A DNA stretch of 8,428 nt from an uncultured Oscillospiraceae bacterium (GCA_934621665.1 CAKTUT010000070.1:1-8428); one strand, 5' to 3'; shown: positions 1 through 6,502, numbered from the stretch's first letter. Notes: a model not told the origin generated them from the sequence alone. Numbers and translations are program-made.

Positions 1-72
1 CGCCGTCTCATGCAGAATCTGACGCGCCGTTGGCGCTATAAAAAGCTCTTCAAGCTTTTTAACAGATTCTAG
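1..72 (+). CDS. Possible 3' end of an unseen rightward gene
   Basis: One frame is open from the window edge to a TAG at 70-72. Its last residues are strongly basic and aromatic (ending YKKLFKLFNRF). A hairpin with T-tracts on both sides at 122-158 could end its transcript. Twenty-three codons are too few to recognise a family, and the same bases form a well-folded three-hairpin structure, so this may be non-coding. No function is proposed. Confidence 0.22.
   Translation, partial: RRLMQNLTRRWRYKKLFKLFNRF
14..70. repeat. Three-way-junction inverted-repeat structure
   Basis: An outer 8-bp stem (AGAATCTG 14-21 with CAGATTCT 63-70) encloses two complete hairpins. One is GCGCC-GTT-GGCGC at 24-36. 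The other is AAAAAGCT-CTTCA-AGCTTTTT at 40-60. All three stems pair perfectly and are separated by only 2-3 bases. The fold is possible on either strand. It could be a small structured RNA, a processing site, or an intergenic repeat; nothing in the sequence decides between these. Confidence 0.4.
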
Positions 73-121
73 TATAAGTAAGCGCCGAATTGTGCGATGC
101 CGTCTTAATCCTCCTGTATAC

Positions 122-158
122 AAAAAACACCGGCAGTCATCCGACTGCCGGTGTTTTT
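122..158 (-). terminator. Bidirectional Rho-independent terminator of nfnAB
   Basis: The arms at 123-138 and 143-158 pair over 16 bp around a 4-base loop, with a GC-rich core (CACCGGCAGTC). The core is flanked by six A at 122-127 and five T at 154-158, so there is a U-tract in either reading direction. It starts 14 bases after the nfnB stop, which fits termination of the leftward operon. It could also stop a rightward transcript entering from the left edge. Confidence 0.9.
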
Positions 159-171
159 GCTATCTGAAGAT

Positions 172-1560
172 TTATTTATTCTGAAGCTTTGCGTCAATGG
201 CAGCCGCGGCTTTCTTGCCTGCGCCCATTGCCAGAATGACGGTCGCTGCACCCGTGACGGCGTCGCCGCCGGCAAAGACGTTTTCACGCGTGGACATCTC
301 GTTCTCGTCAACGATGATGCCGCCCTTCTTGTTGGTCTCAAGACCCGGCGTGGTGGAACGGATCAGTGGGTTGGGGCTGGTGCCAAGGGACATGATGACC
401 GTGTCCACATCCAGTACAAACTCAGAGCCCTCAACCGGAATCGGACGGCGGCGGCCGGAAGCGTCAGGCTCGCCAAGCTCCATCTTAATGCACTTCATAC
501 CGTTCACGCGGCCATCCTCGCCGCCAAGAATTTCAACCGGATTGGTGAGGGTCATAAACTCAATGCCCTCTTCCTTGGCGTGGTGCTGCTCTTCCAGACG
601 GGCGGGCATTTCAGCCTCGCCGCGGCGGTAGACAATGTAAACCTTTTCCGCACCCATACGCTTTGCGCAGCGCGCAGCGTCCATGGCAACGTTGCCGCCG
701 CCGACGATCGCCGCCGCATGGCTGACCAGAATCGGCGTGTCGCTTTCTTCCTTATATGCTTTCATCAGGTTGATACGCGTCAGATACTCGTTTGCCGAGC
801 AAACACCCTTGAGCTCTTCGCCGGGGATGTGCATGAACATCGGCAGACCAGCACCCGAACCGACGAATACAGCCTTGAAGCCCATCTCGTCAAACAGCTC
901 GTCGATGGACAGCACCTTGCCGATGACCATGTTGGTCATGACCTCAACGCCCATGGCCTTGAGCTTTTCAACCTCGTTTGCAACGATGGCCTTGGGCAGA
1001 CGGAACTCGGGGATGCCATAGACCAGAACGCCACCTGCGGTGTGCAGTGCTTCAAAAATAGTGACGGCATAGCCCTTTTTTGCAAGCTCGGACGCACATG
1101 TCAGACCAGACGGGCCAGAGCCGACAACTGCAACCTTGATGCCGTTGGACTCGGGCTTCTGCGGCATGGCGTTCACGTTTTCACGATACCAGTCGGCGAC
1201 AAAGCGCTCCAGACGGCCGATGGCAACCGGCTCGCCCTTGACGCCGCGCACACACTTGGACTCGCACTGCGTCTCCTGCGGGCAGACACGGCCGGACAGC
1301 GCGGGCAGTGCGTTGGTGGAGGTGATGATTTCATAAGCACCGGCAAAATCGCCCTCGGCGACCTTTGCAATAAACTCGGGGATCTGAATGTTGACCGGGC
1401 AGCCCTCAACGCACTTTGGCTTCTTGCAGTGCAGGCAGCGGCCAGCCTCTTCCATGGCCATCTCGGCGGTGTAGCCAAGCGTGACTTCTTTAAAGTTATG
1501 ATTACGGACGTTGGGATCCTGCTCCGGCATCGGAGTTTTGGTCAGTGTCATGTTCGCCAT
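172..1560 (-). CDS. nfnB: NfnB: large subunit of electron-bifurcating NADH-dependent ferredoxin:NADP+ oxidoreductase
   Basis: A 462-residue protein of the GltD (glutamate synthase small subunit)-like flavoprotein family. With NfnA it forms a cytosolic complex that couples reduction of NADP+ by ferredoxin and by NADH. The N-terminal iron-sulfur region has Cys42, Cys45, Cys50, Cys54 and Cys93, Cys99, Cys103. That makes seven cysteines for two [4Fe-4S] clusters; by alignment with dihydropyrimidine dehydrogenase the eighth ligand may be Glu118 in IGRLERF. An FAD dinucleotide fold begins at GSGPSG (147-152). A second, NADPH-type fold begins at GGGNVAMD (287-294), with YRR at 311-313 suited to the 2'-phosphate. 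The FAD-closing motif GGD is at 431-433. The start has GGGGAGGA upstream at about 8 bases, overlapping the nfnA stop. The gene follows nfnA by 16 bases. Many databases would call it glutamate synthase small subunit or GltA; the adjacent nfnA and the absence of a large GltB here favour Nfn. Confidence 0.93.
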   Translation of the reverse strand: MANMTLTKTPMPEQDPNVRNHNFKEVTLGYTAEMAMEEAGRCLHCKKPKCVEGCPVNIQIPEFIAKVAEGDFAGAYEIITSTNALPALSGRVCPQETQCESKCVRGVKGEPVAIGRLERFVADWYRENVNAMPQKPESNGIKVAVVGSGPSGLTCASELAKKGYAVTIFEALHTAGGVLVYGIPEFRLPKAIVANEVEKLKAMGVEVMTNMVIGKVLSIDELFDEMGFKAVFVGSGAGLPMFMHIPGEELKGVCSANEYLTRINLMKAYKEESDTPILVSHAAAIVGGGNVAMDAARCAKRMGAEKVYIVYRRGEAEMPARLEEQHHAKEEGIEFMTLTNPVEILGGEDGRVNGMKCIKMELGEPDASGRRRPIPVEGSEFVLDVDTVIMSLGTSPNPLIRSTTPGLETNKKGGIIVDENEMSTRENVFAGGDAVTGAATVILAMGAGKKAAAAIDAKLQNK

Positions 1561-1576
1561 TTTATGTATCCTCCCC

Positions 1577-2431
1577 TTACTTGATCAGCTCTTCGCCCAG
1601 CTTTTCAAGCCGGCACTTGTGGCTCTGGCGTACCTCGGCCTCGCGCTCACGATAGACGGTGTTGCGATTCATGAGCTCGGCGTAGTCAACCTTGTGGCCG
1701 TCGAAGTCCGGGCCGTCAACGCAGGCAAATTTGACCTCGCCGCCAACGGTGACGCGGCAGCCGCCGCACATGCCGGTGCCGTCGACCATAATCGGGTTCA
1801 GAGAGACGATGGTCTTGACGCCGAACGGCTCGGTCGTCTTGGAGACAAACTTCATCATGGGGATCGGACCGATGGCCAGAACCTCGTCATACTGACGGCC
1901 GGACTCCAGAAGCTGCTGAAGCTTGACGGTGACAAAGCCGTGCTCGCCATACGAGCCGTCGTCGGTCATCAGATACAGGTTGTCGCAGGCTTCCTTGAAC
2001 TCGTCCTCAAGGATCACAATGTCCTTGTTGCGGAAACCGACAATCACATCGGTCTCAACACCGGCCTCCTTAAAGGCCTTGGCCGACGGATACGCGATGG
2101 CGCAGCCAACGCCGCCGCCGACAACGCACACGCGCTTTTTTCCCTCTACGTCCGTAGGCTTGCCAAGCGGGCCGACAAAGTCCTGAATATAGTCGCCCTC
2201 GTTGAGGCTGCCGAGCAGCTCGGTAGACAGGCCGACTTTCTGGAAAATAATCGAAACCGTGCCCTTTTCGCGGTCATAGCCGGCGATGGTCAGCGGCACG
2301 CGCTCAGATTTGTCGTCAACGCGGAAAATGATGAACTGACCGGCCTTTGCCTTATGGGCAACAAACGGCGCTTCGATCTCCATCAGCGTAACCGCGGAGT
2401 TGAGCTCTTTCTTGCGTACGATTTTGTACAT
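1577..2431 (-). CDS. nfnA: NfnA: small FAD/[2Fe-2S] subunit of NADH-dependent ferredoxin:NADP+ oxidoreductase
   Basis: A 284-residue protein of the ferredoxin-NADP reductase/PyrK-like family, the NAD(H)-binding partner of NfnB. The FAD-binding beta-barrel motif RVPLT is at 44-48. The nucleotide-binding loop GGGVG is at 105-109. A C-terminal [2Fe-2S] motif has Cys222, Cys225 and Cys237; in characterised Nfn the fourth ligand is an aspartate, for which Asp217 (in MVDGTGMCGGC) is the natural candidate. Length matches known NfnA. An in-frame ATG three codons upstream (2440) directly abuts the AAGGG ribosome site with no spacing. I therefore start at the second ATG (2431), which gives 9 bases of spacing and the usual MYKIV beginning. 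It is the first gene of the two-gene operon. Some databases label such proteins 'sulfide/dihydroorotate dehydrogenase-like FAD/NAD-binding protein'. Confidence 0.92.
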   Translation of the reverse strand: MYKIVRKKELNSAVTLMEIEAPFVAHKAKAGQFIIFRVDDKSERVPLTIAGYDREKGTVSIIFQKVGLSTELLGSLNEGDYIQDFVGPLGKPTDVEGKKRVCVVGGGVGCAIAYPSAKAFKEAGVETDVIVGFRNKDIVILEDEFKEACDNLYLMTDDGSYGEHGFVTVKLQQLLESGRQYDEVLAIGPIPMMKFVSKTTEPFGVKTIVSLNPIMVDGTGMCGGCRVTVGGEVKFACVDGPDFDGHKVDYAELMNRNTVYREREAEVRQSHKCRLEKLGEELIK

Positions 2432-2440
2432 AACCTTCAT

Positions 2441-2446
2441 CCCTTC
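2441..2446 (-). promoter_or_regulatory. Ribosome site that decides the nfnA start
   Basis: GAAGGG on the minus strand ends right at the upstream ATG (2440-2438), leaving it no spacer. It lies 9 bases before the ATG at 2431-2429, so the downstream ATG is the likelier start. Confidence 0.6.
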
Positions 2447-2491
2447 ACGTTTATCAAATATTTTCTATTTGAAAAGTTCCATACAGTTTTT

Positions 2492-2521
2492 ATTATAGCA
2501 CGCTCATACGCCGGTTGTAAA
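2492..2521 (-). promoter_or_regulatory. Sigma-A type promoter of nfnAB
   Basis: On the minus strand, -35 TTTACA (2521-2516) and a perfect -10 TATAAT (2497-2492) are 18 bases apart. Transcription would start near 2485, leaving a leader of about 50 bases. The promoter begins only 17 bases after the gluQ stop, so gluQ read-through could also feed nfnAB; no terminator is visible between them. Confidence 0.75.
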
Positions 2522-2524
2522 CCG
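2512..2524. promoter_or_regulatory. Small inverted repeat over the nfnAB -35 box
   Basis: CGGTT-GTA-AACCG is a perfect 5-bp dyad spanning the -35 hexamer, a position typical of a repressor or activator half-site pair. It is short enough to be chance. It does not match the Rex consensus (TTGTTAA-N4-TTAACAA) closely. Confidence 0.25.
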
Positions 2525-2537
2525 ACTCGATGCATTT

Positions 2538-3443
2538 TTACGGATTTCCGATCACAATATTTTTTTTTTTGACGCGCTGCCACGAAAATTCCGGCGTAAG
2601 ATCCTGCGCGCTTACTGTTTCCGGTGCATCCAGAATTCCCGCCAGATACGCAAGTCCGCCCACAAGGCGTTCCGGCGTGCAGCGCTGCCGCAGCGCGCCC
2701 ATGTCAAGATCGTGCTCACGCTTTGACAGCCGCCGTCCATCCGGCGCTGTCAGCAGCGGCACATGATAATACACCGGCGTGGGCGCGCCAAGCAGCCGCT
2801 GCAAGTAGATTTGTCGCGGCGTAGATGACAGCAGATCCCGCCCACGCACAATCTGCGTCACACCGCCCGCCGCGTCATCGGTGACGACCGCCAGCTGATA
2901 GGCATATACGCCATCGGAGCGGCAGATGATAAAATCGCCGCACTCGCGCGCCAGATTCTCAGAATAGTCTCCCTGCAGCCCGTCGCAAAACAAAATCGTC
3001 TCATCCGGCACGATCAGCCGCCACGCTGGCGCACGCGTCTTTCCTGCCCGCTCCACCGCAGTTAGATTCCGGCAAGTCCCGGCATAGATCACGTTTCCGT
3101 CGGATGCGTGCGGCGCGCTTGCCGCGTGCAGTTCGTTTCGCGTGCAGTAGCACGGATACACCAGCCCCAGCGCCGAAAGGCGTGCAAACTGCTCCGCATA
3201 GCACGCCGTGCGCGCGCTCTGCGGGATCTGCTCCACGTCCCAGTCCAGCCCCAGCCACTCCAGATCGCGCTTCAGCTGATCTGCATATTCTACTCTGCAT
3301 CGCGCCGGGTCAAGATCCTCAATTCGCAGGATCATTGTTCCGCCGCAGCTGCGCACCGAGAGCCACGCCAGAAGCGCAGAAAATACGTTTCCAAGATGCA
3401 TTCTGCCGCTGGGGCTTGGTGCAAAGCGTCCAATCTGCCGCAT
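2538..3443 (-). CDS. gluQ: Glutamyl-Q tRNA(Asp) synthetase (GluQRS)
   Basis: A 301-residue truncated relative of glutamyl-tRNA synthetase. The family activates glutamate with ATP and attaches it to the queuosine base at position 34 of tRNA(Asp); it lacks the anticodon-binding domain of true GluRS, and this length fits. Visible motifs are the class I signature HLGN at 16-19 (after FAPSPSG) and a zinc site of Cys98-x-Cys100 with Tyr120 and Cys124. GRDLL is at 201-205, and the KMSKS equivalent RLSKR is at 238-242. The ATG at 3443 was chosen because AAGGAGG sits 6 bases upstream and the protein begins MRQIGRFAPSPSG. The open frame continues upstream past the promoter but without family similarity. 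The gene diverges from the DUF5662 gene. The last codons contain a run of 11 A in the mRNA. A discriminating GluRS cannot be excluded from sequence reading alone, but the short length argues against it. Confidence 0.9.
   Translation of the reverse strand: MRQIGRFAPSPSGRMHLGNVFSALLAWLSVRSCGGTMILRIEDLDPARCRVEYADQLKRDLEWLGLDWDVEQIPQSARTACYAEQFARLSALGLVYPCYCTRNELHAASAPHASDGNVIYAGTCRNLTAVERAGKTRAPAWRLIVPDETILFCDGLQGDYSENLARECGDFIICRSDGVYAYQLAVVTDDAAGGVTQIVRGRDLLSSTPRQIYLQRLLGAPTPVYYHVPLLTAPDGRRLSKREHDLDMGALRQRCTPERLVGGLAYLAGILDAPETVSAQDLTPEFSWQRVKKKNIVIGNP
2560..2570 (-). repeat. A11 homopolymer in the gluQ mRNA
   Basis: Eleven T on the plus strand give AAA AAA AAA AAT at the C-terminal end of gluQ (KKKN, followed by IVIGNP and stop). 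Runs of this length are prone to RNA-polymerase slippage and sequencing error. With one A added, the frame stays open for about 40 more codons. Confidence 0.8.
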
Positions 3444-3492
3444 GGCGCGCCTCCTTTGTTGTTTTTCTGTGTATTCTCGTTTGTCCGCCGCT

Positions 3493-3521
3493 ATTGTAGC
3501 ATGCAGCGCGCTGTGATACAA
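3493..3521 (-). promoter_or_regulatory. Promoter of gluQ, mirror-image overlap with the rightward promoter
   Basis: On the minus strand, -35 TTGTAT (3521-3516) and -10 TACAAT (3498-3493) are 17 bases apart. Transcription would start near 3486, giving a leader of about 42 bases. Its -10 lies on the -35 of the opposite promoter and vice versa. Confidence 0.6.
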
Positions 3522-3522
3522 T
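3494..3522 (+). promoter_or_regulatory. Promoter of the DUF5662 gene, mirror-image overlap with the gluQ promoter
   Basis: -35 TTGTAG (3494-3499) and -10 TACAAT (3517-3522) are 17 bases apart, and TGA precedes the -10 (extended -10 type). Transcription would start near 3529. A 10-bp palindrome, CAGCGCGCTG (3504-3513), sits in the shared spacer close to the axis of symmetry. Confidence 0.6.
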
Positions 3523-3554
3523 GGAAAAAAGCATATTCCAAACGAGGTATCGCC

Positions 3555-4097
3555 ATGAACAAGTTCTTCGGCCATCTGAAAACCATCACGCACCATCGCC
3601 GTCTGGTACGGCAGGGCTGCTTTCGCGTGGGACTCTACCGCCAGGGTCTGACGCACGATCTTTCAAAGTTCTCCCCGTCCGAATTCTGGACGGGCGTACA
3701 CTATTATCAGGGCACGCGCAGCCCAAACGCCGCTGAGCGCGAAGAAAAGGGCTACAGCGAAGCATGGATGCACCACAAGGGGCGCAACAAGCACCATTTT
3801 GAATACTGGACAGACCTGTCGCTGAAAACTCACGCCTATGAGCCGGTAGAGATGCCCGCGTGCTATCTGGCCGAGATGGCCATGGATCGCATCGCCGCGT
3901 GCAAAACATATGAGGGCGCAGCGTATACCGACGGCTCGCCGCTTGCCTATCTGCAAAAGGCCAGGGAATCACGCTTTGTCCACCCGCGCACCATGGTGCA
4001 GCTGGAATACCTGCTTGCGATGCTGCGCGACCGCGGCGAGGACGAAACGTTTCGCTTTATCCGTGAGGTTGTTCTGAAAGGAAATCTGTTTGCGTAA
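3555..4097 (+). CDS. DUF5662 family protein, possible HD-like metal-binding fold
   Basis: A 180-residue, probably cytosolic protein with no signal peptide or membrane segment. I recognise the DUF5662 pattern: an N-terminal basic helix (KTITHHRRLV), then GLTHDLSKFSPSEFW at 31-45, YYQGTRSPNAAERE at 50-63, and a histidine-rich HHKGRNKHHFEYW at 73-85. Function is unknown in the family. The ordered His13/14, His34-Asp35, His73/74, His80/81 and Asp111 resemble the H...HD...D metal ligands of HD phosphohydrolases; that is my inference, not an established assignment. The ATG at 3555 is preceded by GAGG at 7 bases and lies downstream of the predicted transcription start; upstream in-frame codons would lie ahead of the promoter. 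It diverges from gluQ. No clear hairpin terminator follows; the 160 bases to the next gene are AT-rich. Confidence 0.85.
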   Translation: MNKFFGHLKTITHHRRLVRQGCFRVGLYRQGLTHDLSKFSPSEFWTGVHYYQGTRSPNAAEREEKGYSEAWMHHKGRNKHHFEYWTDLSLKTHAYEPVEMPACYLAEMAMDRIAACKTYEGAAYTDGSPLAYLQKARESRFVHPRTMVQLEYLLAMLRDRGEDETFRFIREVVLKGNLFA

Positions 4098-4205
4098 TTC
4101 GTCGATTTTGCCCATATTTTGTTTTGATCTTTATATTTTTTGTTTATTATTAAATCAGTGTCATTTTTCCATCTTCCAGCAATAGTTCTTTTTTCTCCTC
4201 CGCGG

Positions 4206-4211
4206 TATAAT
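4206..4211 (+). promoter_or_regulatory. -10 box of the nucleotidase gene
   Basis: A perfect TATAAT lies 47 bases before the nucleotidase ATG. The -35 position holds only a poor match (TAGTTC at 4183-4188, 17 bases away), so an activator may be needed or transcription may be weak. Transcription would begin near 4218. The stretch 4098-4200 upstream is AT-rich and holds no gene that I can see. Confidence 0.5.
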
Positions 4212-4219
4212 AAGCATAA

Positions 4220-4253
4220 CCTCCCGCATATACTGCGGGAAAATATAAGGAGG
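4220..4253 (+). promoter_or_regulatory. Leader hairpin with possible anti-Shine-Dalgarno pairing
   Basis: CCCGCA (4223-4228) and TGCGGG (4234-4239) form a 6-bp hairpin with a 5-base loop, just before the ribosome site AAGGAGG (4247-4253). Alternatively, CCTCC (4220-4224), at the predicted 5' end of the mRNA, can pair with GGAGG (4249-4253). The two pairings overlap and exclude each other. This may only be a stabilising 5' hairpin. Confidence 0.35.
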
Positions 4254-4258
4254 AACGT

Positions 4259-6451
4259 ATGAAGAGAATTCTTGCCTTTCTGCTGACGCTTTGCCTGATG
4301 CTCGGAATGCTGAGCACAATGGCGTTTGCAGCAGACGCAAAATCCGACGACATTGTGATTCTGCATACCAACGACGTCCACTGCGGTGTAACCGACGGCC
4401 TTGGTTACGCCGGTGTCGCAGCCTACAAGGCCGAGATGCAGTCCACGCACAACTATGTCGCGCTGGTTGACTGCGGCGATGCCGTACAGGGCGAACCCAT
4501 CGGACTTCTATCGGCCGGTTCGTATCTGGTTGATATCATGAATGAAGTCGGCTATGACTACGCGACGTTCGGCAACCACGAATTCGACTACAAAATGCCG
4601 CAGCTGGCTAAGCTCGTCGCCATGGCAAAGTACAAGTATGTCTCCTGCAATTTCCAGTATACCGGCAAGGACGGCAAGGGTCTTGACGTTGCGCCCTACG
4701 AGATTGCCACCTATGGCACGACAAAGGTTGCCTATGTTGGCATCACCACTCCGGAAAGCTATGTAAAGTCCACTCCCGCCTACTTTAAGGATGACGACGG
4801 CAACTTCATCTACACGTTCAATGAGGACAAAACCGGTGAAAAGCTCTACACCGCCGTACAGGCCGCTGTTGATGCCGCGCACAAGGGCGGCGCGGATTAC
4901 GTTATTGCCATCGCTCACCTTGGCATGGAGGGCATAACCGATTATTGGACGTCTGAGGCCGTAATCAAGAACACCACCGGCATCGACGCCATGCTCGACG
5001 GCCACTCCCACGAGGCCTACAGCACCAAGGTTGCAAACAAGGACGGTAAGGACGTTATTCTGGCGCAGACCAAGACGAAGCTTGCAAACCTTGGCAAGCT
5101 TACCATCGCCGCCGACGGCACAATCACCTCTGAGCTGATCAGCGCCGAGGACTACACCGAAAAGGACACGCACATCAGCGAATATATCAAGAAAATCACA
5201 GATTCGTTCTCCGCAGGCCTCGACGAGGTCATCGGCAAATCCGAGGTTGACCTGATCGATTCTGATAAAGACGGCAACCGCCTTGTCCGCAACACCGAAA
5301 CGAACCTTGGCGACCTGTGCGCCGACGCGTTCCGCGTCATGATGGACGCCGATATCGGCATCATGAACGGCGGCGGTATCCGCAAGCCTATCAAGGCCGG
5401 TAATATCACGCTCAACACCCTCCTCAGCGTATTCCCATGGGGCAACCTTCCCTGCAAGGTCGCGCTCACCGGCCAGACGGTTCTGGATATGCTGGAAATG
5501 GGTGCAAGCACATATCCCAGCGAAAACGGCGGCTTCCTGCACGTATCGGGTCTGAAATACAGCATCATGCCGCGCATTACCAGCACGATTGAAAAAACCG
5601 AAAAGGGTGAATTTGTCAAGGTCGCGGGCGCACGCCGCGTCTGCAACGTGGAGGTGCTCAACCGTCAGACCGGCAAGTATGAGCCCATCAACGTGAACAA
5701 AACCTATACACTCGGCGGCATCGACTATACCATTCTCTACTGCGGCGACGGCTTCAATATGTTCTCGGATGTAAAGCTCGTCCGCAAGGCTGACGCAACA
5801 TATACCGACGCAAAAATGGTTACCGAGTACATCAAGACGAAGCTTGGCGGCAAAATCGGTCAGGAATACGCCAAGCCGCAGGGCCGCATTTCCATTGTCA
5901 CCTATGCCGACGTTGATTCAAACCTCTGGTACGCACCCGCCATTGACTACGTCACCGACAAGAAACTGATGAACGGTTCTGGACAGACATTCCAGCCCGA
6001 AAACAGCACCTCCCGCGCCATGATCGTCACCATGCTCTATCGTCAGGCCGGCTCTCCCACCGTCAAGGGTAAGCTCTCCGACACCTTTACCGACTGCGCC
6101 GACGGCGCATGGTATTCTGACGCTATTCTCTGGGCGGCACAGAACAAGATCGTCACAGGCTACGGCGACGTGTTCAAGCCCGAGCAGGCTGTCACCCGTC
6201 AGGAAATGGCCAAAATTCTCTATCAGTACGCACTTTATAACGGTGCGGAAAAGGTCACGTCCTATGCCGTCAGCTATACCGATAAGATCGACAGCTGGGC
6301 GCTGGCCGGCGTTGCCTACTGCACCACAAACAAGCTGATGACCGGCGTTGGCGGTGGCCGCTTCGCACCCACTGCCACGGCTACACGCGCCATGGGCGCG
6401 CAGATTCTGATGAATCTGGACAAGGCCGCTTCCACGGCAGAAGCCGAGTAA
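4259..6451 (+). CDS. SLH-anchored extracellular 5'-nucleotidase / UDP-sugar hydrolase (UshA/CpdB family)
   Basis: A 730-residue exported enzyme predicted to dephosphorylate nucleotides (or 2',3'-cyclic nucleotides, UDP-sugars) at the cell surface. Residues 1-24 are a signal peptide with an AFA cleavage site. The metallophosphatase domain (about 31-255) shows TNDVH (Asp39, His41), CGD (Asp74), GNHE (Asn106, His107), AHLG (His220) and GHSH (His249, His251), the full two-metal set. The 5'-nucleotidase C-terminal domain (about 325-505) has NGGGIR at 370-375 and the substrate-gripping GDGFNMF at 496-502. Three SLH repeats follow at about 549-598, 608-660 and 671-722, which should bind the enzyme to cell-wall polymer. 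ATG 4259 has AAGGAGG at 5 bases. It is a single-gene unit with its own promoter and terminator. Exact substrate cannot be read from sequence. Confidence 0.93.
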   Translation: MKRILAFLLTLCLMLGMLSTMAFAADAKSDDIVILHTNDVHCGVTDGLGYAGVAAYKAEMQSTHNYVALVDCGDAVQGEPIGLLSAGSYLVDIMNEVGYDYATFGNHEFDYKMPQLAKLVAMAKYKYVSCNFQYTGKDGKGLDVAPYEIATYGTTKVAYVGITTPESYVKSTPAYFKDDDGNFIYTFNEDKTGEKLYTAVQAAVDAAHKGGADYVIAIAHLGMEGITDYWTSEAVIKNTTGIDAMLDGHSHEAYSTKVANKDGKDVILAQTKTKLANLGKLTIAADGTITSELISAEDYTEKDTHISEYIKKITDSFSAGLDEVIGKSEVDLIDSDKDGNRLVRNTETNLGDLCADAFRVMMDADIGIMNGGGIRKPIKAGNITLNTLLSVFPWGNLPCKVALTGQTVLDMLEMGASTYPSENGGFLHVSGLKYSIMPRITSTIEKTEKGEFVKVAGARRVCNVEVLNRQTGKYEPINVNKTYTLGGIDYTILYCGDGFNMFSDVKLVRKADATYTDAKMVTEYIKTKLGGKIGQEYAKPQGRISIVTYADVDSNLWYAPAIDYVTDKKLMNGSGQTFQPENSTSRAMIVTMLYRQAGSPTVKGKLSDTFTDCADGAWYSDAILWAAQNKIVTGYGDVFKPEQAVTRQEMAKILYQYALYNGAEKVTSYAVSYTDKIDSWALAGVAYCTTNKLMTGVGGGRFAPTATATRAMGAQILMNLDKAASTAEAE

Positions 6452-6471
6452 ACACGAACCGCATCCATATT

Positions 6472-6502
6472 GCGGAGGAGTCAAACGACTCCTCCGCTTT
6501 TT
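6472..6502 (+). terminator. Rho-independent terminator of the nucleotidase gene
   Basis: Perfect 11-bp stem GCGGAGGAGTC / GACTCCTCCGC (6472-6482, 6487-6497) with an AAAC loop and five T (6498-6502). It lies 20 bases after the stop codon. Confidence 0.93.

Noticed and set aside
14..70. tRNA gene at the three-way junction
   Set aside because: There is no T-loop consensus (GTTCRANYC), no anticodon arm of 5 bp with a 7-base loop, and only two inner hairpins.
85..120. A leftward start after the AGGAGG-like sequence at 110-117
   Set aside because: On the minus strand AGGAGG is followed by no ATG, GTG or TTG at usable distance, and the frame soon reaches a stop.
172..1560. Glutamate synthase small subunit (GltD) as the function of the 462-residue flavoprotein
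   Set aside because: No GltB large subunit is adjacent. The gene follows an NfnA-type subunit by 16 bases, and both lengths match the NfnAB complex.
151..2572. Two long rightward open frames (151-1584 and 1511-2572) opposite nfnB and nfnA
   Set aside because: They are antisense shadows caused by GC-rich codon use. Their translations show no family motifs, and the minus-strand genes have ribosome sites, cofactor motifs and operon structure.
3444..3656. Longer N-terminus for gluQ starting at 3656
   Set aside because: The extra 71 residues have no family similarity, and most lie upstream of the predicted promoter. The ATG at 3443 has an ideal ribosome site and the canonical start of the family.
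4508..5542. Leftward 344-codon open frame inside the nucleotidase gene
   Set aside because: Antisense shadow. The rightward frame carries the complete metallophosphatase and nucleotidase motif set.
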